Source: Candidatus Saccharimonadota bacterium
Lineage (GTDB): Bacteria > Patescibacteriota > Saccharimonadia > Saccharimonadales > Saccharimonadaceae
Length of the DNA stretch: 64,000 bases
Direction: 5' to 3'
Assembly (NCBI GenBank): GCA_017537745.1
Contig: JAFYKF010000011.1
Location: 36,779-100,778 of the forward strand
Shown: piece by piece, positions 58,901 to 64,000 of the stretch
How positions within the stretch are numbered: the first letter of the stretch is position 1
Layout of the letters: each line of letters starts with the position of its first letter
The notes under the pieces: model-generated
What the model was told of the DNA's origin: nothing
The model's input: only the letters and a program-made list of their open reading frames with translations
Database searches by the model: none
Position numbers and translations under genes: made by a program

Positions 58901-60083
58901 GAATAGTCCAGCAAACCTCTCCGGCTCAGTCACCAAGACCTATGCAATCGTCGACCAAGACGTCCTCACCATTAGTGGCGTCCCAAATGATCAATCCATC
59001 ACCTATACTGGCTCTCCGGTAGTGTTGCAGGGCTCACCAGTTGTCAGTGGCACCAACAGTGTCACCGGTCAACCATATAATATTAGTGGAAATGACCTCA
59101 CGGTTACTTGGTATGCTGCCGACGGCGTCACCGAAATCGATCGGCCCACCAATGCTGGTTCGTACGTTGTGACTTATAGTTACAATGATAACAATTGTAC
59201 CGGCCAATTGTCAGTCAACTTCACCATTACTAAGGCCACTTCGCCACAACCCGAAGAAATGACTGCCGACTTATCAGCCGAAGCTGGCTTACCACTATCA
59301 GAAATTGCTGGCCGACGCACTCCTGGCTTCGAATGGGATGAAGATACCACCACCGTTATTGCCGGCAATCACAGCTATGCCGCAACTTACACTTACAACA
59401 ACGATACAACAAACTACACCACATTGAATCTCCAAGTTCCAGTCCGTGGACTCAGCCGCATCGATATAACAGTTACCGTCGACGGCGAAGGAGAATATAG
59501 TACCACAGACAACTTAACCGATGTACTTGAGGGAAGCACTATTACACTTACCTTAACCCCCACTCTAGGCTATGAGCTATCTAGTGTAATTGTCGGTAGT
59601 ACCGATATGACCAGTTCGGTCGTAGACAACGTTCTATCATTCACCGCCGGCGATGCCGATACCACAGTCACCATAAGCTTCGCGATGGAAGAATACACCA
59701 TTGTCATGACCGACGAAAGAACCTTCAAAGTCAACGCAGATTACCGCTTGTTCGAAGATGGCGGCAAAGTCCATATCGACGGCAAGCTCGTCAAATCGTC
59801 CAACTACACTTCCTGGAGCGGAAGCACCATCATTCAATTTACCGAAGCATACATGGAATCGCTTTCTATTGGCGAACACACCATCGCAGTCACCCTCAAC
59901 CACGGAGCGGTCGTCACCACTACATTTGAACGCGCCGCAATCCCAGTCCCAGACACCGGGTTCTTCAGCCAAGAAAATACCACCGCTGTAGCAGTAATTC
60001 TGCTACCAACAACTCTCATCGTTGCTGCGGTAGTATTCCTAATCCTTCGCAAAAAGAACAAAAGCCAAGATAACGAAGCTTAA
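55974..60083 (+). CDS. Giant surface protein: cohesin-like N-terminus, repeat domains, PDTG sorting signal
   Basis: A 1369-residue wall protein. A signal helix (about 17-38, ending 'AYA-T') is followed at about 45-195 by a beta-sandwich with a cohesin-like pattern ('GGIFYWKNTTNGVTFNAGD', 'VSADAPVGVYNLPIVLDAVSF'). Next come two copies of a 'CSVQY...GDS/T...GY.....IT' module. Several MBG/YDG-like and Ig-like (Big) repeats follow at about 405-1090 ('VANKTYDATTNAQ', 'TISYWTSDSSVASVSNNGTI', 'IPSQTYTGTVRTPNVSV'). The C-terminus is a sortase signal: 'IPVPDTGFF', a membrane helix and 'RKKNKSQDNEA'. Own promoter TGTGCTAAAAT and AAGGAG ribosome binding site. With the dockerin protein upstream it could form a docking pair; the cohesin call is by eye. 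Confidence 0.82.
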   Translation: MSYIGSRTLRRRVRNATIGGVAVLLLVSTLIAKFLLQAYATQNYFGYTASTLTESSSAQVATVSIKAISNVTFYTFEGNFFAHEDDSSYFTLDSMTYSSNFAPADVLENTVDDKGGIFYWKNTTNGVTFNAGDTIWTATYIVSADAPVGVYNLPIVLDAVSFGPSSYIEDETIDAVVEIEGEHYTGTFAIDGHLTVTACSVQYDANGNCSGNSYTINNGDTLGIRNSSGIYDITGSGQLNLRIIPDTGYIVSNITATDNTYNAIKGPADINVPNGYRITKITNDTTVNISSRQANDYSATLHLSTGVTSVKVCSVQYVGTTCNGTETTLTDGDSIAAKTSSGVSSVDGNDQLNFIINVANGYKLDIQDLDDLSNIFSIGGVYNNLKTISANDNSYRITQIASDIDVTITATAQIAVTPSITPISNQTYNGSAINPEIEVTAVVDNEDIILKEEADYTYTISNNTNAGTAIIDISPVAMSDFTFTAFSAQFTILPYELSSDNISAPEYILAGNSLSASDITVTANNTTLTACADTNDTSCDYLLTITKASGTAGENATGSVEGRNGNYTGTVNFTVPIQAKPNQTLSFAESSVTVEWGSTVSNPLTHSVGDGTISYWTSDSSVASVSNNGTITLNGIGETTIFAQASETSNYAATTTSYTLTVNKKVLSIVNASVANKTYDATTNAQISSVSLSNINMVYGTDFTATAAFTSVNAGGNIPVTVTVTLNDTTHYVLDQATFTTSASITRLTLGSNNTTASLNNTEYTYSGSTNQPSATVVVNINGTDYNLVEGTDYSISYSSDTTNVGTKSAVIIGTGNYAGTLTALSYTVSPATVTDVTAIIPSQTYTGTVRTPNVSVTASFDGSTIALTSGTDYTLDYNTSAINAGSYPVTINPRSSGSNYTFTTTEATFVISSHELVASDVSLEYTAIHYTGYPLEPAVTVKINGRTISSDYYTVSYPSNTVDINSSLAVTVSGKNSPANLSGSVTKTYAIVDQDVLTISGVPNDQSITYTGSPVVLQGSPVVSGTNSVTGQPYNISGNDLTVTWYAADGVTEIDRPTNAGSYVVTYSYNDNNCTGQLSVNFTITKATSPQPEEMTADLSAEAGLPLSEIAGRRTPGFEWDEDTTTVIAGNHSYAATYTYNNDTTNYTTLNLQVPVRGLSRIDITVTVDGEGEYSTTDNLTDVLEGSTITLTLTPTLGYELSSVIVGSTDMTSSVVDNVLSFTAGDADTTVTISFAMEEYTIVMTDERTFKVNADYRLFEDGGKVHIDGKLVKSSNYTSWSGSTIIQFTEAYMESLSIGEHTIAVTLNHGAVVTTTFERAAIPVPDTGFFSQENTTAVAVILLPTTLIVAAVVFLILRKKNKSQDNEA

Positions 60084-60084
60084 A

Positions 60085-61425
60085 TTATTGCTTATTGTCA
60101 GATTTAATCACAACAACAAAGCAAATAGCAAAAGCAAACAAATAGCAGAAACAAAACCCTACCGGTAGAACCGAAGCAGTACGAGCAATCGGAGCTACGC
60201 CAGTGTCCGGAGCTTTTGGCGCATCACCACCAACCAATGCATAACCACTAAAATGCGGCACTACACCGACCAAGTAACCATCTACAAGTGTTAAATCAAT
60301 TGGTTCTTCCGTATACATATTTTCCTCATCATCCATGTTTATGTATACCAATTGATATAATTCATACCCTTCCATATCTTCGGTAAACAAGATGCTAACC
60401 TCAAATGGGCCTTGATGAATATAACGACCATTCTCGTCATAGACATCGAATTCATAAAATGCCACTACTTCACCGTACTCGTTAGTCAAAGCCATCACCG
60501 CGGCCTTACCAGCCTCGTATTCCTCCAGATCTATTTCTTTCTCCTCAAGTTCCTCGTCGGTCATATTGAAAGAATATTTAATCACCTCAAAAGTATATTC
60601 ATGCCCCTCTTCCTCCTCGAATGTAACTGAGTTACCTTCTTCGTCATGAGCTTCATATTCTTCCAAATTGACATCAGTCCAGTAGTATTTAATTGTAGTA
60701 TTTTGGTTAAAGTAGTATTCACCACTATCTTCGACCCGATAGGTCTCACCATTTACAGTCACATAATCCAATGCCTTCCCTTTCAAGACTTCAACCGCAT
60801 GACATTCATCATTTTCACTGTCATATTCAAAACAAGAAATCATATTTGGCTCACTAATTTCCATCCCGACTGCAGCCATTTCCCAACTAACCGTACCTTT
60901 TCCATTAAAAGTCGCTCCACCATTAAAATCGAAAGTCAAAGTATACATTGACTCCGTTTGGTCACTATGTGAAACTACACCCAAATCGATAAACAAGTAT
61001 CCACCCCAATCGTATTTATTGAACACGGTATATTGAGACGCAGTGATATTTGCGCTATTAAAAAACACTGTTGGGTTGCTTGTGATCTCATAACCCTCCT
61101 CGGCGTCCAACTTCAGCCGCATACCATAACGCGTAACACCATCGTCTACTGCTTCTGGGCTATTACCGCCAAACGCTTGCCAAGCACTGCCATTTTCTGG
61201 CCAATACACCCAAATTGTGTTTGAACCATAATCTTCAATACTAATATGTTCCGTAGTCGTAGCAGCACTATACGAAAGCAGCGGCCCAGCATACACTTCC
61301 ACCTCTGGACTCGTAATATTAAGTTCTGTCACTTCAGCAGCATATACATCCGTCGCAGCAGCAAATGATACAAAAGCACCTAGTGCAAATACACACACCA
61401 CAAACATTTTTAATGATTTCTTCAT
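60085..61425 (-). CDS. Sortase-anchored surface protein (PDTG)
   Basis: A 446-residue wall protein. Signal peptide 'MKKSLKMFVVCVFALGAFVS' to 'VYA-AE' (about 29). The body is beta-rich and acidic ('GSNTIWVYWPENGSAWQAFG', 'YTLTFDFNGGATFNGKGTV', an E-rich stretch around 255-305). The C-terminal sorting signal is 'APKAPDTGVAP', then a Cys/Phe-rich helix and 'KSDNKQ'. It shares the P-D-T-G motif with the convergent 1369-residue protein; the two stop codons are a single base apart, with no terminator between. Promoter TGTTATAAT and AAGGAGAG ribosome binding site. Ligand unknown; no sortase in this window. Confidence 0.82.
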   Translation of the reverse strand: MKKSLKMFVVCVFALGAFVSFAAATDVYAAEVTELNITSPEVEVYAGPLLSYSAATTTEHISIEDYGSNTIWVYWPENGSAWQAFGGNSPEAVDDGVTRYGMRLKLDAEEGYEITSNPTVFFNSANITASQYTVFNKYDWGGYLFIDLGVVSHSDQTESMYTLTFDFNGGATFNGKGTVSWEMAAVGMEISEPNMISCFEYDSENDECHAVEVLKGKALDYVTVNGETYRVEDSGEYYFNQNTTIKYYWTDVNLEEYEAHDEEGNSVTFEEEEGHEYTFEVIKYSFNMTDEELEEKEIDLEEYEAGKAAVMALTNEYGEVVAFYEFDVYDENGRYIHQGPFEVSILFTEDMEGYELYQLVYINMDDEENMYTEEPIDLTLVDGYLVGVVPHFSGYALVGGDAPKAPDTGVAPIARTASVLPVGFCFCYLFAFAICFVVVIKSDNKQ

Positions 61426-61491
61426 TCCACTCTCCTTTTAAACCATTATAACATAGCAAAAGCATTTTCAAATATAATTGTCCTTCACTAA

Positions 61492-61500
61492 TGCTATAAT
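61492..61500 (+). promoter_or_regulatory. Extended -10 promoter of murI
   Basis: TGCTATAAT, -10 at 61495-61500, 6 bases before ATG 61507; leaderless geometry. Confidence 0.65.
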
Positions 61501-61506
61501 AGACTC

Positions 61507-62163
61507 ATGAAAATCGGCGTATTTGACTCTGGCATCGGTGGCACCACGGTTCTTGCTGAAATCAAAAAACTCTTGCCAAACGAAGAGTATCGCTACATCG
61601 CCGACTCCAAAAACTGCCCCTACGGCGAAAAATCCGACCAAGAACTAGAACGAATCGTCACCAAAAACGTCGACGAGCTCAAAAACTGGGGTGCTAAAAT
61701 TATCGTCATTGCGTGCAACACCGCTACCACTCGTTGCATTGACTACCTACGCCAAAAATACCCTGAACTAACTTTTATCGGCACCGAACCAGCCATCAAA
61801 CTTGCCACCAACACCGACGCCAAAAGCATCCTCGTTCTTGCCACACCAGGCACCATCGCCTCTGAACGCACCAAATCCCTTCTTGAAGAAAACCAAAAAC
61901 CCGGTCAAAAAATCACACTTCTAGCCTGCCCCGGCCTCGCCGACACCATCGAAAAATGCTACCAAGATGACCATACTCCTATCAGAGACAAACTCGCCGA
62001 ACTTCTCACCAACGCCCCCAAGTCACCAGATATCATTGTCCTTGGTTGTACCCATTATTCGCTTATCAAAGACGAAATCCAAACCCTTTTCCCTTCTTCA
62101 AAGCTCATCGATGGCAACCTTGGTGTCGCCCACAGAGTAGAAGCAAAATTGCACCAACCATAA
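61507..62163 (+). CDS. murI: Glutamate racemase
   Basis: MurI, 218 residues, converts L- to D-glutamate for the peptidoglycan stem peptide. 'IGVFDSGIGGTTVLAEIKK' (3-21), 'ADSKNCPYGEKS', first catalytic cysteine in 'VIACNTATT' (about 71) and second in 'IIVLGCTHYSLIK' (about 180). It is about 40 residues shorter than usual, losing the C-terminal helices after 'HRVEAKLHQP'. A cell wall precursor role fits glmS and glmM in the same window. Confidence 0.93.
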   Translation: MKIGVFDSGIGGTTVLAEIKKLLPNEEYRYIADSKNCPYGEKSDQELERIVTKNVDELKNWGAKIIVIACNTATTRCIDYLRQKYPELTFIGTEPAIKLATNTDAKSILVLATPGTIASERTKSLLEENQKPGQKITLLACPGLADTIEKCYQDDHTPIRDKLAELLTNAPKSPDIIVLGCTHYSLIKDEIQTLFPSSKLIDGNLGVAHRVEAKLHQP

Positions 62164-62170
62164 TACTATT

Positions 62171-62208
62171 GCTTTATTATTGACATAAACGCTTTATTAT
62201 GCTATAAT
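62171..62208 (+). promoter_or_regulatory. Promoter with direct repeats upstream of the HNH unit
   Basis: TTGACA (62180-62185), 17 bases, TATAAT (62203-62208) with a TGC extension. The 10-base direct repeat GCTTTATTAT occurs at 62171-62180 and 62191-62200, exactly 20 bases apart, on either side of the -35 box. This spacing (two helix turns) suits a regulator binding one face. Confidence 0.75.
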
Positions 62209-62228
62209 TAAAGCATAGGAGTTTTATT

Positions 62229-62354
62229 ATGGATTCCAAAGGTTTAAGTTATTCAGAAAGAAAACGCATGAATGTAAGGGCTATGATTGCCAAGAACAAG
62301 TGGCACGAGTACCCAGCTAAAAAGGAGTACGATGATGATTACTACTCATGGTAA
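62229..62354 (+). CDS. Small 41-residue protein coupled to the HNH gene
   Basis: Hand-translated: starts 'MDSKGLSYSERKRMNVRAMI', continues 'AKNKWHEYPAKKEYDDDYYS' and ends W. Basic N-terminal half, acidic/aromatic C-terminal half. TAGGAGT ribosome binding site 7 bases upstream; strong promoter at 62180-62208. It overlaps the HNH gene start by 23 bases, and the HNH ribosome binding site (AAGGAG) lies inside it, so the pair is translationally coupled. No family recognised; an antitoxin or regulator of the nuclease is one possibility. Confidence 0.65.
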   Translation: MDSKGLSYSERKRMNVRAMIAKNKWHEYPAKKEYDDDYYSW

Positions 62355-63063
62355 AGAATCTACCCTTACAGAGTTCGACGCCGAAAACTGGTGGAACTTT
62401 TTGATGAGTGAATACCCCAGGAACTATGCTTGCGCTTGTCAATACTACAGCAATCAAGACCCAGATCTTGAGCTTGAAAACTGTTGCCCTAAAAACTTTT
62501 ACATTAACGACTATTTTACCATCTGTGAGCTCCCAAGAATTACAGCTCAAGACGGCATTATTAAAGTCAACGACAAGCCAGTCAAAAGATATGATGGATA
62601 TAGAGGATGGAAAAGAAAACGTATCGAATTCGAAAAGCTTAAGAAAGAAAAAATCTTCTGGGCCTGGAAAAAAGAGCAATACAAATGCCAAGACGCTAAA
62701 TGCGCTTGGTGCAAAAAGCATATCTATCTAAGAAGCTTATTTACAGAGGTAGACCACGTCAGACCTCTAATTTATGATGGAACAAATGATTTCAAAAACC
62801 TAGTTCTTGCCTGTTCAGATTGTAATCAACACAAAGGTGGCAAAATCAGTGGCTACAACGATGGCATGCGCGACAGGATTAACAACTCGGTCCCAAGCTG
62901 GATCAAATATAATCACTTTAATAGCTACGAATTACCCCGTATAGAAGTGACCGAACGTGAAATCGACGAATTTGACAATCACAACAAAAAACAGCATAAA
63001 ACTGAAAAAGTTGAAGAATTAATCCCAAACTTTGAATATGATTTAAGCGAAGTCCCCTTCTAA
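62332..63063 (+). CDS. HNH endonuclease family protein
   Basis: A 243-residue protein. I chose ATG 62332 ('MMITTHGKESTL') because AAGGAG lies 4 bases upstream; a longer frame from TTG 62287 has no such site. The N-terminal half is Cys/Trp-rich ('WWNFLMSEYPRNYACACQYY') and unknown. The HNH motif is complete: zinc knuckle C-x2-C in 'CAWCKKHIYL', 'EVDHVRPLIYDG' with the metal His, and 'FKNLVLACSDCNQHKGGK' with Asn and the second C-x2-C. It acts on nucleic acid; the target (phage defence, mobility or toxin) is not shown. Cotranscribed with the small gene before it. Confidence 0.85.
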   Translation: MMITTHGKESTLTEFDAENWWNFLMSEYPRNYACACQYYSNQDPDLELENCCPKNFYINDYFTICELPRITAQDGIIKVNDKPVKRYDGYRGWKRKRIEFEKLKKEKIFWAWKKEQYKCQDAKCAWCKKHIYLRSLFTEVDHVRPLIYDGTNDFKNLVLACSDCNQHKGGKISGYNDGMRDRINNSVPSWIKYNHFNSYELPRIEVTEREIDEFDNHNKKQHKTEKVEELIPNFEYDLSEVPF

Positions 63064-63080
63064 TAAAAATCCCCACCAAC

Positions 63081-63113
63081 GTAAATAGACCCTGCATTGC
63101 AGGGTCTATTTAC
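63081..63113. terminator. Perfect palindromic terminator
   Basis: GTAAATAGACCCTGCA - T - TGCAGGGTCTATTTAC: a perfect 16-bp stem around a single base, followed by TTTT on the plus strand. It ends the HNH gene and, from the other side, the candidate small RNA. Confidence 0.88.
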
Positions 63114-63200
63114 TTTTCAATAACTAAACCAAACGTTCTGTGATATCATAGCGCCAATTGTACAATGGCTCCCCTATTGTTCACTGTAACTATGACAATA
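63081..63200 (-). ncRNA. Candidate small RNA (or 13-codon peptide) on the minus strand
   Basis: A strong minus-strand promoter (63207-63235) points into about 120 bases without a gene, ending at the palindromic terminator. The predicted RNA holds the palindrome ATTGTACAAT (63156-63165 region). A Shine-Dalgarno-like AGGGGAG is followed by a TTG-started 13-codon frame ('MYNWRYDITERLV'). It may be a non-coding RNA, a tiny peptide gene or an antisense regulator of the HNH transcript end. Confidence 0.4.
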
Positions 63201-63206
63201 ATTACA

Positions 63207-63235
63207 TTATAGCACACATGGCCAAAAAAGTCAAT
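63207..63235 (-). promoter_or_regulatory. Strong minus-strand promoter without an obvious gene
   Basis: On the minus strand TTGACT (complement of 63230-63235), 17 bases, TATAAT (63207-63212) with a TGTGC extension: the same composition as the promoter at 51534-51562. The rest of 63236-63291 shows nothing I can name. Confidence 0.7.
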
Positions 63236-63291
63236 AGCTTTATAAGAAACAGTCAAAAAATCAATCAAATACCTCTGTTACACAATCGTGA

Positions 63292-63297
63292 TATAAT
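63292..63297 (+). promoter_or_regulatory. -10 box of the final beta-helix gene
   Basis: TGATATAAT (-10 at 63292-63297). A ~65-base leader follows, with AAGGAG at 63359-63364 before ATG 63370. Confidence 0.5.
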
Positions 63298-63369
63298 ATA
63301 GACAAGATAGATCAGCTTTTTAACTGCGTTTAAGGTATCAAAGATAATATAAGCTAACAAGGAGAGCAT

Positions 63370-64000
63370 ATGTACGTAATCGGACCAGAGCCAAACGAAG
63401 CACCCAGCGAAATGCCACCAGATGGAATGCCCCCAGATGGAGAACCCGGCGGCGCTCCAGGTGGCCAAGACGGCAGTAGCATTTCATACAACGGTGCTAT
63501 TGAACTCACCGAAGATACCAGCTTATCAGACCAAAGCTATTCCAGTACCAGCACGGCACAAAACACCTTGTTAGTTTCAGAAGCCACTGTCAATCTCAAC
63601 AACTCCACCATCAATAAAACCGGCGACGCCAGTGGCGACAGCGCAGATTTTTATGGCACCAACGCTGCAATTTTAGCCTATAATAATGCCACATTAAACA
63701 TTACCGGTGGCGAAATAACTACCGATGGTGCACATGCCAACGCAGTTTTTGCCTATGGCTCTGGTACCGTCAACCTTACTGACACCAAAATCACAACTAA
63801 TTCAAATAATTCTGGCGGTATCATGGTTGCCGGTGGCGGCACACTTACTGCCACCAACCTTACAGTCGAAACTTTCGGCAATTCCTCCGCTCCAATCCGT
63901 AGCGATCGCGGCGGTGGCACCATGACAATCGAAGGCGGCAATTACACCTCTAGAGGCGTTGGTAGTCCAGCCATCTATTCTACAGCCAAAATCACCGTCG
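63370..64000 (+). CDS. Partial beta-helix surface-type protein (3' end outside window)
   Basis: The frame is open to the window edge (210 codons). It begins with a Pro/Gly/Asp-rich tract ('EPNEAPSEMPPDGMPPDGEP') and no signal peptide at this start. Regular parallel beta-helix turns follow: 'LLVSEATVNLNNSTINKTGD', 'ATLNITGGEITTDGAHANAV', 'GTVNLTDTKITTNSNNSGGI', 'GTMTIEGGNYTSRGVGSPAI'. I recall similar proteins in gut Firmicutes and Actinobacteria, where they are unannotated or called carbohydrate-binding. It is related in style to the beta-helix of the dockerin protein at 53669. How it would be exported is not visible; the end is missing. Confidence 0.75.
   Translation, partial: MYVIGPEPNEAPSEMPPDGMPPDGEPGGAPGGQDGSSISYNGAIELTEDTSLSDQSYSSTSTAQNTLLVSEATVNLNNSTINKTGDASGDSADFYGTNAAILAYNNATLNITGGEITTDGAHANAVFAYGSGTVNLTDTKITTNSNNSGGIMVAGGGTLTATNLTVETFGNSSAPIRSDRGGGTMTIEGGNYTSRGVGSPAIYSTAKITV

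Noticed and set aside
1..64000. Recoded UGA (SR1/Gracilibacteria genetic code)
   Set aside because: Genes end cleanly at TGA (for example 31227-31229 and 43189-43191) and the known proteins have normal lengths without in-frame TGA.

Overview
The window reads as a chromosomal piece of a Candidatus Saccharibacteria (TM7) genome, or at least of a Patescibacteria/CPR member from a host-associated or fibre-rich habitat. Reasons: (i) the arginine deiminase and ornithine carbamoyltransferase pair typical of Saccharibacteria; (ii) a small, streamlined gene set with type IV pilus and ComEC competence genes; (iii) several proteins familiar to me only from CPR genomes, such as the 67-residue protein at 17649-17852; (iv) large secreted proteins with FISUMP, InlB-type, lamin-tail, YDG/MBG-like and dockerin domains. 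TGA acts as stop (for example at 31227-31229), so the recoded SR1/Gracilibacteria code does not apply. Phylum-level placement is inference from gene content; there is no rRNA here.

Layout. 1-8191 (minus): a truncated surface protein gene and four paralogous FISUMP surface proteins in a head-to-tail array. 8241-9454 (minus): grpE and hrcA behind a CIRCE-controlled promoter. 9502-14076: a GC-rich hairpin, an adenylate kinase-like gene, a lamin-tail surface protein, a membrane protein and an FAD oxidoreductase lacking its redox cysteines. 14137-17588: initiator tRNA and a three-gene prepilin operon. 17649-25888: a small conserved protein, ftsB-like, ruvC, aspS, a CBS protein, a methyltransferase, pilB and a LiaF-like protein, with tRNAs Ile(UAU), Arg(UCU) and, just beyond, Ser(UGA). 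26063-27976: ComEC membrane domain joined in frame to YebC.

28055-33546: a four-gene cassette (camelysin/TasA-like protein, SipW-type signal peptidase, DUF5305-like protein, FN3 protein with a Hint domain). It is bracketed by 44-bp direct repeats (43/44 identical). The left copy is the promoter and first bases of tRNA-Arg(UCG); the right copy leads into a decayed tRNA remnant. This looks like an acquired island. 33550-37035: an unknown protein, tRNA-Arg(CCG), arcA and the OTC gene. 37165-43191: dnaK behind two CIRCE operators, then two hexose-phosphate mutases, a phosphotransacetylase-like gene and a GNAT gene. 43238-51436 (minus): two anchored pilin-like proteins, a polysaccharide cluster (O-antigen ligase-like, GT4, sugar-1-phosphate transferase) and glmS. 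51651-53532: two proteins of unknown function, one with an RNA polymerase alpha-CTD-like end. 53669-61425: a dockerin-bearing carbohydrate-binding beta-helix protein, an adjacent 1369-residue protein with a cohesin-like N-terminus and a PDTG anchor, and a second PDTG-anchored protein. 61507-64000: murI, a small gene overlapping an HNH nuclease gene, a candidate small RNA and a truncated beta-helix protein.

The genes serve three themes: building and decorating the cell surface (adhesins, pili, polysaccharide, peptidoglycan precursors through GlmS, GlmM and MurI), DNA uptake (prepilins, PilB, ComEC) and stress control (HrcA, GrpE, DnaK). A recurrent transcription signal is the extended -10 box TGnTATAAT. 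It often lies only 6-7 bases before the ATG, so leaderless mRNAs are expected for many genes.
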